A stretch of 64,000 nucleotides of DNA from Sphingomonas sp. AR_OL41 (GTDB lineage Bacteria > Pseudomonadota > Alphaproteobacteria > Sphingomonadales > Sphingomonadaceae), in assembly GCF_029911635.1 (NCBI RefSeq), contig NZ_JARYTI010000003.1, forward strand, positions 124,001 to 188,000. Direction: 5' to 3'. Below the pieces are notes generated by a model. It saw nothing but the letters and a program-made list of their open reading frames with translations, made no database searches and was not told the origin of the DNA. This document shows, piece by piece, positions 1 to 8,627 of this stretch (the first letter of the stretch is position 1; each line of letters begins with the position of its first letter). The position numbers and the translations under genes were made by a program.

Positions 1-768
1 CCAGAATTCCTCACCGACCGCCTCGACCATCTCGATGCTGGCGACCGCGTCATACTGGCCACGGACATCGCGATAGTCGGTCAGTGACACCGTTACGCCT
101 GGCAGCCGCCGATCATCGACGAAGGCCTTCTGCTCCTCGGACAGCGTGATGCCGTGCACCGCGATACCGGCAGCAGCAGCGGTAGCGGCGAACGATCCCC
201 AGCCGCATCCGATCTCTAGAATCGTCTCGCCCGGCTTCGCGGCGGTACGCTCAAGGATCGCCGCGAGCTTCGCCTGCTGCGCGCTCTCCAGGGACTGCGC
301 CGCCGAAATCGGCTCAGCAAACAGGCCGCTCGAATAGGTTCGCGAAGGATCGAGCCAGGTCTCGTAAAAGTCGTTGCCAAGGTCGTAATGCGCCGCGACA
401 TTGCGTTTCGCGCCGGCGCGGTGATTGCGGCGCATCCAGTGCCATGCGCGCCGCGCCAGCTTCGACAGCCCGCGCGCGCGCGCGGCACGACCAAGCGTGC
501 GACGGTTGAGCATGAACAGTTCGAACAGCACGACCGGATCGGGGCTGGTCCACTCGCCGACGGCCCAGGCTTCGTACCACCCGGCCGAACCGCCCGCCGC
601 GAGCCGGCGCAGCGCGCGCCAGTGCACGACATCGACGACCGCGCACGGGCCGGGCGCATGGCCGCCGAGCACGCGCCGCGCACCGTCCGGAAGGGTCGCC
701 TCGATCGACCCTTGCGCCAGTCCGCGATCGATCCTTGCGAGCACCCGATCGGCAATCGGCGCTACCAT
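1..768 (-). CDS. cfa: Cyclopropane-fatty-acyl-phospholipid synthase, C-terminus cut by window edge
   Basis: This SAM-dependent methyltransferase would add a methylene bridge to unsaturated acyl chains of membrane phospholipids. The frame is open from an ATG at 768 to the left edge (256 codons) and has no stop, so the gene continues outside. Visible landmarks are HYDLGNDFYETWLD (around residues 120-135), the SAM-binding motif EIGCGWGSFA and the following GITLSEEQ, then SIEMVEAVGEEFW at the edge, all typical of the family. An upstream in-frame GTG at 780 is an alternative start. It lies 33 bp after the photolyase stop on the same strand, so it is probably the last gene of the HDAC-kor-phr chain. 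Identification is firm; the C-terminal part cannot be judged. Confidence 0.9.
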   Translation of the reverse strand, partial: MVAPIADRVLARIDRGLAQGSIEATLPDGARRVLGGHAPGPCAVVDVVHWRALRRLAAGGSAGWYEAWAVGEWTSPDPVVLFELFMLNRRTLGRAARARGLSKLARRAWHWMRRNHRAGAKRNVAAHYDLGNDFYETWLDPSRTYSSGLFAEPISAAQSLESAQQAKLAAILERTAAKPGETILEIGCGWGSFAATAAAAGIAVHGITLSEEQKAFVDDRRLPGVTVSLTDYRDVRGQYDAVASIEMVEAVGEEFW

Positions 769-801
769 CCGAAACCCCACATCCCGCCAACCGCGCTCCG
801 C

Positions 802-2175
802 TTATCGCGCCGCGCTTGCCGCCGCCAGCGCGCGTTCGCGCGCGGCGCGATGGCCGATGATCTTGGCGGGGTATCCAGCCGGCCGGCGCCCGGCCTCTTC
901 AGGGTCGTGGATCACCGCATCCGACAGGCCAGCGAGTTCGGGCACCCATCGCCGGATATAGCCCGCGGCGTCGAACTTCTCCGACTGGCTGAGCGGCGCC
1001 ATGATCCGCACGAACATGTTCGAATCGACGCCGGTCCCCGCCGTCCACTGCCAGTTGACCGCGTTGCTGGCGTAATCGGCATCGAGCAGCGTGTCCCAGA
1101 ACCATTGCTCGCCGTGGCGCCAGTCGATCAGCAGATGCTTGATCAGGAACGAGGCGGCGATCATCCGCACGCGATTGTGCATCCACCCCGTCGCCCAGAG
1201 CTGGCGCATGCCGGCATCGACAATGGGGTAGCCCGTCTGTCCGCGTTGCCATGCGCGCAGTTCCGTATCGGCTGCGGGGCCCGATCGCCAAGGCAGATCG
1301 TCGAGCGCCGGCCGACCGTTCCGCGTCCCATAGTCGGGGAATTGCAGGATGACGTTCTGCGCATAATCGCGCCAGCCGATCTCGCCGAGAAAGGTCTCGA
1401 CCGAGCCGCCCAAGTCGGCGGTGCGGTGCCACACCTGCGCCGCAGAAAGCTCGCCGAAATGAAGATGCGGCGACAGGCGTGAACTGCCCTCGATCGACGG
1501 CAGGTTGCGCGTCGCCTCGTAGCGTGCAGCGTGATCGCGGAAGGCCTCCAGCCGGACCTGTGCGCCCTGCTCGCCCGGTTTCCATTGCGCGGCGAAGCCC
1601 GTCGCCCAGTCAGGCTTCCTCGGCAACAAACCCCAGTCGCCCAGTGCATCGCTGGCAGGCCACGTCGCGGGGCCGGAAAGCTCTCCCGGCGGCGGCAACG
1701 GCGTGGGGGGCGGCATCAGCTGCTGGAGCGCGCGCCAGAACGGCGTGTAGATCTTGTAGGGTTGCCCGGCCCCGGTCGTCACCGATCCCGGCGGCACGAG
1801 ATAGTTGCCGTCATGACAAACGAGATCGAGTCGCTTGGCAACCGCCCGCTCGGCATTGCGCCACCATGGCTCATAATGCCGGATGGCATGGACTCGCCTG
1901 GCGCCGGCTTCCTCGGCGAGTGCCGCCAGCACGTCCTCCACCCTGCCCCGCCGCAGGATCAGCCGCGAGCCCTTCTCGCGCAGACAGGCGTCGAGCGCGG
2001 CAAGGCTGTGATGCAGCCACCAGCGCGACGCACCGCCCATCCGGCGATGTTTCGGCGTCTCGTCGTCGAGGACATAGACCGGGATGACCGGCCCCTCTTG
2101 CGCAGCCGCAATTAGCGCCGCCTGATCCGACAGGCGAAGGTCGCGACGAAACCAGACCAGCGTTGGCGCCGTCAC
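802..2175 (-). CDS. phrB: Deoxyribodipyrimidine photolyase (DNA photolyase, FAD-binding)
   Basis: Light-driven repair of cyclobutane pyrimidine dimers. The 457 aa length matches class I photolyases. The N-terminal antenna domain opens with LVWFRRDLRLSD. The C-terminal FAD domain carries WRDYAQNVI, GYPIVDAGMRQLWATGWMHN, DADYASNAVNWQW and the ending PLSQSEKFD, which are the conserved FAD-pocket and Trp-chain segments. The start is GTG at 2175 and overlaps the korB stop by 4 bp (GTGA), so translation is likely coupled. A cryptochrome role cannot be excluded, but the sequence reads as a bacterial photolyase. Confidence 0.95.
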   Translation of the reverse strand: MTAPTLVWFRRDLRLSDQAALIAAAQEGPVIPVYVLDDETPKHRRMGGASRWWLHHSLAALDACLREKGSRLILRRGRVEDVLAALAEEAGARRVHAIRHYEPWWRNAERAVAKRLDLVCHDGNYLVPPGSVTTGAGQPYKIYTPFWRALQQLMPPPTPLPPPGELSGPATWPASDALGDWGLLPRKPDWATGFAAQWKPGEQGAQVRLEAFRDHAARYEATRNLPSIEGSSRLSPHLHFGELSAAQVWHRTADLGGSVETFLGEIGWRDYAQNVILQFPDYGTRNGRPALDDLPWRSGPAADTELRAWQRGQTGYPIVDAGMRQLWATGWMHNRVRMIAASFLIKHLLIDWRHGEQWFWDTLLDADYASNAVNWQWTAGTGVDSNMFVRIMAPLSQSEKFDAAGYIRRWVPELAGLSDAVIHDPEEAGRRPAGYPAKIIGHRAARERALAAASAAR

Positions 2176-3209
2176 ATCTCGTGCGGTTGTGCTTCGACCA
2201 TCCAGGTCTGGCCCTGGCTGAGCAGCTTCTGCAGGTTGGGCGTCTTGCCCTGCGCGGCAGCAATGTTCTGCTCGATGACCGCATCGTCGAAGGTCGGCGC
2301 GGGATCGTCATAGATCACGCCGAGCGCCATCGGGAAGGCGCCGAACGGCATCTCGACCAGCATGTGCGCAAGACCGCGATTGGTCTGGTCGTGCACCGCG
2401 ACGCCGACCGACTCCCAGTCGCCGTCGACCACGTCCACCACCTTGAGCGTCAGCCGCGCAATATCCATCGCCAGGCCCTTGGTGCCGCCGGCGAACAGCA
2501 GAGGCTTGCCATGTTCGACCCACAATTGGTTGGTGCCCGCATGGGCCTTTTCGGTGAAGGCGCCGAACACCTCGTCATTGTAGACGATGCAGTTCTGGAA
2601 GATTTCGACAAAGCCCGTGCCCTTGTGCGCATAGGCCGCCTTGAGCACCGCCGGCAGGTTCTTGTTGACGTCGATCGCCCGCGCGATGAAGCGCCCGCCC
2701 GCGCCGAGCGCAAAGGCGCAGGGTTTGGCGGGGTGGTCGACCGAGCCATAGGGCGTCGACGGAGAGCGCGTGCCCTCGCGGCTGGTCGGCGAATATTGCC
2801 CCTTGGTCAGGCCATAAATCTCATTGTTGAACAGCAGCACCTGGCAATCGAGATTGCGGCGGATCAGGTGCATGGTGTGGTTGCCGCCGATCGACAGCGC
2901 ATCGCCATCGCCGGTGATGATCCACACATCGAGTTCGGGATTGGCCAGCTTGACCCCGGTCGCCACCGCCGGCGCGCGGCCGTGGATGGTGTGGAAGCCA
3001 TAGGTTTCCATATAATAGGGGAAGCGCGACGAGCAGCCGATGCCGCTGACAAACACGGTGTTCTCCGGCCGCGCGCCGATCTCGGGCATGGTGCGCTGCA
3101 CCGCCTTGAGGATCGCATAGTCGCCGCAGCCCGGGCACCAGCGCACTTCCTGGTCGGTTTCCCAATCCTTGGGCGTGGTCAGCTTCGCGATGGGGGTCAT
3201 GTCGTTCAT
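2172..3209 (-). CDS. korB: 2-oxoglutarate:ferredoxin oxidoreductase, beta subunit
   Basis: This is the thiamine-diphosphate-binding subunit of a 2-oxoacid:ferredoxin oxidoreductase, which decarboxylates a 2-oxoacid (probably 2-oxoglutarate) to the acyl-CoA and reduces ferredoxin. Its 345 aa hold WCPGCGDY (Cys25, Cys28), GIGCSS (Cys59) and a later Cys in KPCAF, which would ligate a 4Fe-4S cluster. The ThDP/Mg motif TGDGDALSIGGNH starts near residue 99, and NNEIYGLTKGQ completes the ThDP fold. It overlaps korA by 4 bp (ATGA) and the photolyase by 4 bp, so it sits inside a coupled chain. Substrate specificity is inferred from subunit type, not proven. Confidence 0.93.
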   Translation of the reverse strand: MNDMTPIAKLTTPKDWETDQEVRWCPGCGDYAILKAVQRTMPEIGARPENTVFVSGIGCSSRFPYYMETYGFHTIHGRAPAVATGVKLANPELDVWIITGDGDALSIGGNHTMHLIRRNLDCQVLLFNNEIYGLTKGQYSPTSREGTRSPSTPYGSVDHPAKPCAFALGAGGRFIARAIDVNKNLPAVLKAAYAHKGTGFVEIFQNCIVYNDEVFGAFTEKAHAGTNQLWVEHGKPLLFAGGTKGLAMDIARLTLKVVDVVDGDWESVGVAVHDQTNRGLAHMLVEMPFGAFPMALGVIYDDPAPTFDDAVIEQNIAAAQGKTPNLQKLLSQGQTWMVEAQPHEM

Positions 3210-5098
3210 GTGAGCATCTCCTCGATGGCTTGCTCAATCTCGAAGATGCGGAACGGTTGGCCGGACACCTTGTTGAGCGGCTTGGCGTCGACCAGGAACT
3301 GGTCGCGCAGCACCGTCTTGAGCTGGCCGGTATTCATTTCGGGAACGAGAATCTTGTCGTAACTCTTGAGCAACGCGCCCAGATTTGCCGGCATCGGCCA
3401 GATGTGACGGATATGGACATGGCTGACGTCGAGCCCCTTGCGACGTCCGCGCCGCACCGCCTGGTGGATCGGCCCGAAGGTCGAGCCCCAGCCGACCACG
3501 ACCAGCTTGCCCGAGCTGTCGCCCATCGCGACCTCCTGATCTGGCACGGCGATATTGGCGACCTTGTCGTGGCGAATGTTGGTCATCGTCTGGTGGTTGG
3601 CGGCGCCATATTCGATGTTGCCGGTGCCGACCGCCTTTTCGATCCCTCCGATGCGGTGGAGCAGCCCGGGCGTACCGGGCTTGACCCAGGGCCGCGCCAG
3701 CTTCGCGTCGCGGGCATAGGGAAGGAAGCCGCCTTCCGGCGCAATATCCATGAATTCAACAGGGAACGGCGCGAAGCTGTCGATCGATGGTACCTTCCAC
3801 GGCTCGGCAGCATTGGCGATATAGCCGTCGGTCAGCACCATCACCGGCGTCATATATTGCGTCGCGATACGCACCGCCTCGATCGCCACCTCGAAGGCGT
3901 CCGACGGCGAGCGTGCCGCGATCACCGGCATCGGCGCATCGCCATTGCGTCCATAGACCGCCTGGTAGAGATCGGACTGCTCGGTCTTGGTCGGCAGGCC
4001 GGTCGACGGGCCACCGCGCTGCGAGTTGATGATGACCAGCGGCAGCTCGGTCATGATCGCCAGACCCATCGCCTCGCCCTTGAGCGCGATGCCAGGCCCC
4101 GACGAGGAGGTGACGCCAAGCTGCCCGGCATAGGAAGCGCCGATCGCACTGGCGATGGCGGCGATCTCGTCCTCGGCCTGGAAGGTCGTGACGCGATATT
4201 CCTTCAGCCGCGACAGATGATGCAGGATCGCCGAGGCCGGGGTGATCGGATAACCGCCGAAGAACATCGGCAGATCGGCCAGCTGCGCGCCCGCGACGAG
4301 GCCGAGCGAGATCGCCTCGGCCCCCGTCACGGTGCGATACAGGCCCGGCTCGGCCGGGGCTGCGGCGACATGCTGCTGGTGGAGCCGCGTATTGCCCAGG
4401 CCGCTGCCCGACAGTTCGGCGGTCTCGCCATAGGCATGCCCGGCATTGAGCGCGGCGATGTTCGCCTCGGCCAGCGTCGGGTTCTTTGCGAACTTGGCCT
4501 TGAGCCAGTCGATGATCGGCTCGCGTCCGCGATCGAACATCCACAAGGCGAGGCCGAGCGTCCACATATTCTTGCAGCGCAGCGCTTCCTTGTTGCCCAG
4601 CCCGAACGGCTTGACCGATTCGAGCGTCAGCTGCGAGATGTCGAACGCCAGCAACTGCCACTTGGCGAGGCTGCCGTCGGTGAGTGGGTTGGCGGCATAT
4701 TTCGCCTTGGCGAGGTTGCGGTCGCCGAACTCGCCGGCGTCGGCGATGATCAGCCCGCCGGTCTTGAGCGCATCGACATTGGTCTTGAGCGCCGCCGGGT
4801 TCATCGCGACGAGCACATCGGGCGCGTCACCGGCGGTTTCGATCGCGGTCGAGCCGAAGTTGATCTGGAAGGCCGAGACCCCGAACAAGGTGCCCTGCGG
4901 CGCGCGAATTTCGGCCGGAAAATCGGGGAAGGTCGCGAGATCGTTGCCGGCCAGCGCGGTCGACAGCGTGAACTGCCCCCCGGTGAGCTGCATGCCATCG
5001 CCGGAATCGCCCGCGAAGCGGACGACGATCGACTCGGCAGGTGGGTTGGCAGACGCCTCTTGCGGCGTGGTCAGGTGGGCGGCGGTCGCCATCATCAT
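3206..5098 (-). CDS. korA: 2-oxoglutarate:ferredoxin oxidoreductase, alpha subunit (gamma-alpha fusion)
   Basis: Partner of KorB. The 630 aa protein fuses an N-terminal gamma-type domain (about residues 20-200, opening VVRFAGDSGDGMQLTGGQF) to the alpha domain that starts near GGYPITPASAILHHLS. Conserved alpha-domain segments are TFQAEDEIAAIASAIGAS, TSSSGPGIALKGEAMGLA and QRGGPSTGLPTKTEQSDL. The C-terminus binds the partner. The start lies in a run of three Met codons; the first ATG (5098) overlaps the preceding stop as TAATG, so it may be read by reinitiation. The gene order alpha then beta is normal for this family. The presence of KorAB suggests a ferredoxin-linked TCA step alongside or instead of the NAD-linked dehydrogenase complex. 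Confidence 0.93.
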   Translation of the reverse strand: MMMATAAHLTTPQEASANPPAESIVVRFAGDSGDGMQLTGGQFTLSTALAGNDLATFPDFPAEIRAPQGTLFGVSAFQINFGSTAIETAGDAPDVLVAMNPAALKTNVDALKTGGLIIADAGEFGDRNLAKAKYAANPLTDGSLAKWQLLAFDISQLTLESVKPFGLGNKEALRCKNMWTLGLALWMFDRGREPIIDWLKAKFAKNPTLAEANIAALNAGHAYGETAELSGSGLGNTRLHQQHVAAAPAEPGLYRTVTGAEAISLGLVAGAQLADLPMFFGGYPITPASAILHHLSRLKEYRVTTFQAEDEIAAIASAIGASYAGQLGVTSSSGPGIALKGEAMGLAIMTELPLVIINSQRGGPSTGLPTKTEQSDLYQAVYGRNGDAPMPVIAARSPSDAFEVAIEAVRIATQYMTPVMVLTDGYIANAAEPWKVPSIDSFAPFPVEFMDIAPEGGFLPYARDAKLARPWVKPGTPGLLHRIGGIEKAVGTGNIEYGAANHQTMTNIRHDKVANIAVPDQEVAMGDSSGKLVVVGWGSTFGPIHQAVRRGRRKGLDVSHVHIRHIWPMPANLGALLKSYDKILVPEMNTGQLKTVLRDQFLVDAKPLNKVSGQPFRIFEIEQAIEEMLT

Positions 5099-6084
5099 TA
5101 TCCCGTGGACTTCGTTGCGCCGCCCTTATGCGCTGGACGGTGGCGGGCCAACCTAGTTTCATGCGCGGGTGGTGCAACTGCTACTTTCCCGTAGTGCGCC
5201 TCACCCAAGGTCAGAATGGTCCTGACATGCCGCTCGGCGATCGCCAAAGCGTCGTGACCATAGCCGCCGCCGACGGTGCTCGCGAGCGGAATGCCGTGCG
5301 TGATCATCAGCTTGGCGACCAATCGCTCGCGCGCCATCAGCCCCGCCTCGCTCAGCGCAAGCCGCCCCAGCCGATCGCCGGCGAAAGGATCGACGCCTGC
5401 CTGATACAGCACCAAATCGGGGCGCTCGCGATCGAGCATCGGCGCGAGAGTCGCCTCCAGCGTGGCGAGATAGGCCTCGTCGCCGGTCCCGTCGGGCAAC
5501 GCCACGTCGAGCGTCGAGCGCGCCTTGCGCACCGGAAAATTCTTCTCGGCATGGATCGAGTAGGTCGTGATGCCATCGTGCCCGGCGAGCAATGCCGCCG
5601 TACCGTCGCCCTGATGGACGTCGCAATCCACGACCATCACCCGCGCCACGCGCCCCTCCTCGACCAGCCGCAGTGCCGTGATCGCGAGATCGTTGAAGAC
5701 GCAATAGCCCGCGCCGCTCGCGGCCAGCGCATGATGGCTGCCGCCCGCGCTGTTCGCGGCGAAGCCACGCTCGAGCGCGAGTTGCGCGGCAAGCCAGGTG
5801 CCGCCGACGACATGCGGCGCACGGTGCGCCACGGCTTCGCTCACCGCAAAGCCGATTCGTCGTTCCTTGTCGCGCGGCACGCGCGCCGCCAGCACCTCAT
5901 CGACATAGTCGGGGTCGTGCGCCGCCTCGATCCAGGCGCGCGGCGCCGGCGCGGGTTCATGCCAGTCGATCGCCGCGCCGCGGGCAAGCAGCAAATCACG
6001 GATCAGGCCGTTCTTGTTCCATCGATAGGCACTGCGCGACGGCGCCTCGGCTATATAGCTTGGATGATGGACGACAGCGATCAC
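5098..6084 (-). CDS. Histone deacetylase family amidohydrolase
   Basis: A zinc-dependent deacetylase of the arginase/HDAC fold, likely cytoplasmic and in bacteria usually acting on acetylated small molecules (polyamines, acetoin-type substrates) or protein lysines. In 328 aa the family signatures appear in order: AGGSHHALAASGAGYCVFND (catalytic His pair), VVDCDVHQGDGT (zinc-binding Asp/His), YSIHAEKNFP, LYQAGVDPFAGDRLG (second Asp) and TVGGGYG. No signal peptide is seen. It is the first gene of the chain leading into korA (stop and start share one base). Its real substrate is unknown. Confidence 0.9.
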   Translation of the reverse strand: MIAVVHHPSYIAEAPSRSAYRWNKNGLIRDLLLARGAAIDWHEPAPAPRAWIEAAHDPDYVDEVLAARVPRDKERRIGFAVSEAVAHRAPHVVGGTWLAAQLALERGFAANSAGGSHHALAASGAGYCVFNDLAITALRLVEEGRVARVMVVDCDVHQGDGTAALLAGHDGITTYSIHAEKNFPVRKARSTLDVALPDGTGDEAYLATLEATLAPMLDRERPDLVLYQAGVDPFAGDRLGRLALSEAGLMARERLVAKLMITHGIPLASTVGGGYGHDALAIAERHVRTILTLGEAHYGKVAVAPPAHETRLARHRPAHKGGATKSTG

Positions 6085-6143
6085 GCGCCTTACCTAGGCA
6101 CGGACAAGGGCTGGCGCCACCGGCCGATGCGAGAGGACCGACC

Positions 6144-7118
6144 ATGACCGAACCCTATGTCCGCCCGGACGCCCGCGCCTTTCTCGATTTTCTCAACGCG
6201 ATGCCCGGTCCGAAAATGCATGAGATGGACGCTCCTGCGGCGCGGCAGGTCTATCTCGCGATGCGCGACGTGACCGATCTGCCGGTCGGCGACCTCGGCA
6301 CCCGCCTTGACCTCGCCATTCCCGGACCGGCCGGCACGATCCCGGCGACATTGTTTGATCCGCGCGCGTCGCGTGAACCCGGCCCCGTGATGGTGTTCTA
6401 TCATGGCGGCGGGTACGTGATCGGCGACGTCGAATCGCACGCCGCGATCTGCGCCGAGATTGCCCGGACGCTCGATTTGCCGGTGGTCTCGGTCGATTAT
6501 CGCCTCGCCCCCGAATCGCCCTGGCCCGCCGCGCCCGACGATTGCAAGGCGGCGGCACGCTGGGTCGCAGGCAGCCCGGCCGAGCTTGGTCGCACCATCA
6601 CCAGTCTGGTGCTGTGCGGCGACAGCGCCGGCGGCAACCTGACGATCGTCACCGCGATGGCGTTACGCGACAAGCCGGCCGCGGTGCCCGTGATCGCCCA
6701 GTTGCCCTTCTACCCGGCAACCGATTCGACGGTCGAATATTCCTCTTATGCCGAGTTCGCCGAAGGTTATCTGCTGACTCGCGCGACGATGGAATGGTTC
6801 GAGGCCAGCTATGCACCCGAGACGAGCGACGTGCGCGCATCGCCGCTGCTCGGCGCGATGGCGGGGATGCCCCCGGCGGTGGTGGTCACCGCCAGCCTCG
6901 ATCCGATCCGCGACCAGGGCCGCGCCTATGCCGCCGCGCTGGCCAAGGCCGGGGTGCCAGTGGTCTTCCGCGAGGCGGTCGGCAACATCCATGGCTTCAT
7001 CAACCTGCGCAAGGCGATCCCCTCGTCGGTCGGCGACGTCTCGGCCGCCCTCGCCGCGCTGAAGGGCATCATCGTCGAGGCCGAGGCCGAGCGCGTCATG
7101 GCGCAGGCGGCGGCGTGA
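6144..7118 (+). CDS. Alpha/beta hydrolase, hormone-sensitive-lipase type esterase
   Basis: A 324 aa esterase/lipase of the HSL (family IV) group. HGGGYV near residues 87-92 forms the oxyanion hole, and the nucleophile elbow is GDSAGG with Ser161. Asp in SLDPIRDQG and His in GNIHGFIN complete the triad. The start at 6144 is preceded by GAGAGGA at 6131-6137, a good ribosome site. An upstream in-frame ATG at 6060 gives a non-conserved leader overlapping the HDAC gene and was not used. Its stop overlaps the GTG of rppH, giving a two-gene unit. The substrate is unknown, probably short acyl esters. Confidence 0.9.
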   Translation: MTEPYVRPDARAFLDFLNAMPGPKMHEMDAPAARQVYLAMRDVTDLPVGDLGTRLDLAIPGPAGTIPATLFDPRASREPGPVMVFYHGGGYVIGDVESHAAICAEIARTLDLPVVSVDYRLAPESPWPAAPDDCKAAARWVAGSPAELGRTITSLVLCGDSAGGNLTIVTAMALRDKPAAVPVIAQLPFYPATDSTVEYSSYAEFAEGYLLTRATMEWFEASYAPETSDVRASPLLGAMAGMPPAVVVTASLDPIRDQGRAYAAALAKAGVPVVFREAVGNIHGFINLRKAIPSSVGDVSAALAALKGIIVEAEAERVMAQAAA

Positions 7119-7594
7119 GCGATTTCGCGACCCTCCCCTACCGCCTCTGTGCCGGTATCATGCTGGTCAACCGCCAGGGTGAGGTATTCGTCGGGCAGCG
7201 CATCGATAGCAGCGTCGAGGCGTGGCAAATGCCGCAGGGCGGTATCGACGAGGGCGAGGATGCCGAGGCCGCGGCACTGCGCGAACTGGGCGAGGAAACC
7301 GGCATCGCGCCCAACAAGGTCGAGCTCGTCGCCGTGGCGCCCGGCGAATTCCGCTACGACCTGCCCGACGAGCTGATCGGCAAGGTGTGGAAAGGCAAGT
7401 ATCGCGGACAGATCCAGCGCTGGTTCCTGTACCGCTTTGTCGGCGAGGATGGCGACATCGACATCGCCACCGCGCATCAGGAGTTTCGCGCGTGGCGCTG
7501 GCTCCCTCCGCAGGAACTGCCGGCGGTGATCGTGCCGTTCAAGCGCGAACTCTATGAGCAGGTGCTGGCGGCCTTCGGCGAGCATCTCGACTGA
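7115..7594 (+). CDS. rppH: RNA pyrophosphohydrolase (Nudix)
   Basis: Removes pyrophosphate from 5'-triphosphate RNA or dinucleoside polyphosphates to trigger mRNA decay. It starts at GTG 7115 ([10 protein letters not shown]), overlapping the upstream stop by 4 bp; the 159 aa product is the usual size. The Nudix box runs from Gly42 to Ile64 with the REL-EE core, and WQMPQGG precedes it as in RppH/YgdP proteins. FRAWRWLPP near the C-terminus is also typical. The longer frame opening at 6542 is a shadow of the esterase gene and was trimmed. Confidence 0.92.
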   Translation: MSDFATLPYRLCAGIMLVNRQGEVFVGQRIDSSVEAWQMPQGGIDEGEDAEAAALRELGEETGIAPNKVELVAVAPGEFRYDLPDELIGKVWKGKYRGQIQRWFLYRFVGEDGDIDIATAHQEFRAWRWLPPQELPAVIVPFKRELYEQVLAAFGEHLD

Positions 7595-7656
7595 AAGGTT
7601 GCCAGCGCACCCTCAAAATCGTTTGATTTGTGCGCCTTCGGCGATATCCAACGGGC

Positions 7657-8541
7657 ATGCGCCCGCTTGCCTTGCTTAGCCTCGTTCCCCTGCTGATCGC
7701 CGCCGCCCCGGCGCCGATCCCCGCGCCCGTCAAGGCGATGCTCGATGCCGCGATCGTGACCGGCAATGAAGCCGAGGTCGCGACCGTCGCCAAATATGCC
7801 CGCGCCGCCGCGCCCGAGGCAAGCCAGGCGATCAACCTGCTGATCGACGATTGGCACAAGATTGTCGCGACGAAGAAGGTGGCGGCGGACAGCGCCGCGT
7901 CCGACATCTGGAAAGGCAAGGTCGAACTGGGCGGCTTTGCAACGTCCGGCAACACCAGCGATGTCGGCGCGAGCACGGCGATCGACGTGGTGCGCGAGAC
8001 GAAGCGCTGGCGCCACAAGCTGCACCTCGCCGCCGACTATCAGCAGAGCGCTGGCGTGGTCAGCCGCGAGCATTACCTCGCCAGCTACGAGCCCAATTTC
8101 AAGTTCGGCGAGCATGGCTATGTCTATGGCTCGGCGCTGTACGAGAGCGACCATTATCTCGGTTATGACGAGCGCTATTCGGCGTCGGTCGGCGCGGGTT
8201 ACAGTGCGATCAAGCAACCGCGTGTGACGCTCGACATCGAGGTCGGCCCGGCGTTTCGCTACACCGCCTTCACCGACACAACGGTCGAGAGCAGCGCGGC
8301 GGCGCGCGGTTCGGTCAATTTCGGCTGGAAACTGACCGACGCTGTCTCGCTCAGCCAGGTCGCCTCAGCCTATCTGCAGCATTATAACAGCACGGTCAGC
8401 AGCACGACGGCCGTAAAGGCCAAGCTGATCGGTCCGCTCGCCGCGCAGCTGTCTTATGGCGTGCAATATGAGAGCATGCCCCCGGTTGGACGCGTGACCA
8501 CCGACACCACCAGCCGCGCATCGCTGGTTTACAGCTTCTGA
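7657..8541 (+). CDS. DUF481 family outer-membrane beta-barrel protein
   Basis: A 294 aa secreted protein with a clear signal peptide when started at ATG 7657 (MRPLALLSLVPLLIAAAPA). A GTG 27 bp upstream would add a basic leader and is less likely. After a short helical region (residues about 20-85) come alternating beta strands (GKVELGGFATSGNTSD and onward), and the chain ends in the aromatic residue Phe, as expected for an outer-membrane barrel. DUF481 proteins are described as salt-induced or porin-like, but no function can be assigned. It stands alone with 62 bp to rppH. Confidence 0.85.
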   Translation: MRPLALLSLVPLLIAAAPAPIPAPVKAMLDAAIVTGNEAEVATVAKYARAAAPEASQAINLLIDDWHKIVATKKVAADSAASDIWKGKVELGGFATSGNTSDVGASTAIDVVRETKRWRHKLHLAADYQQSAGVVSREHYLASYEPNFKFGEHGYVYGSALYESDHYLGYDERYSASVGAGYSAIKQPRVTLDIEVGPAFRYTAFTDTTVESSAAARGSVNFGWKLTDAVSLSQVASAYLQHYNSTVSSTTAVKAKLIGPLAAQLSYGVQYESMPPVGRVTTDTTSRASLVYSF

Positions 8542-8627
8542 TATCCCGCCCGGCCATAGCCGCGATCTATCCGCCTCGGATCGGTCCCTTGGTTCCCAAG
8601 CGCGGCGTATCGGGCTAACACGCCGCG

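Noticed and set aside
3230..5194. 654-codon plus-strand frame over korA
   Set aside because: Antisense to a gene with full 2-oxoacid oxidoreductase motifs; no recognisable domain of its own.
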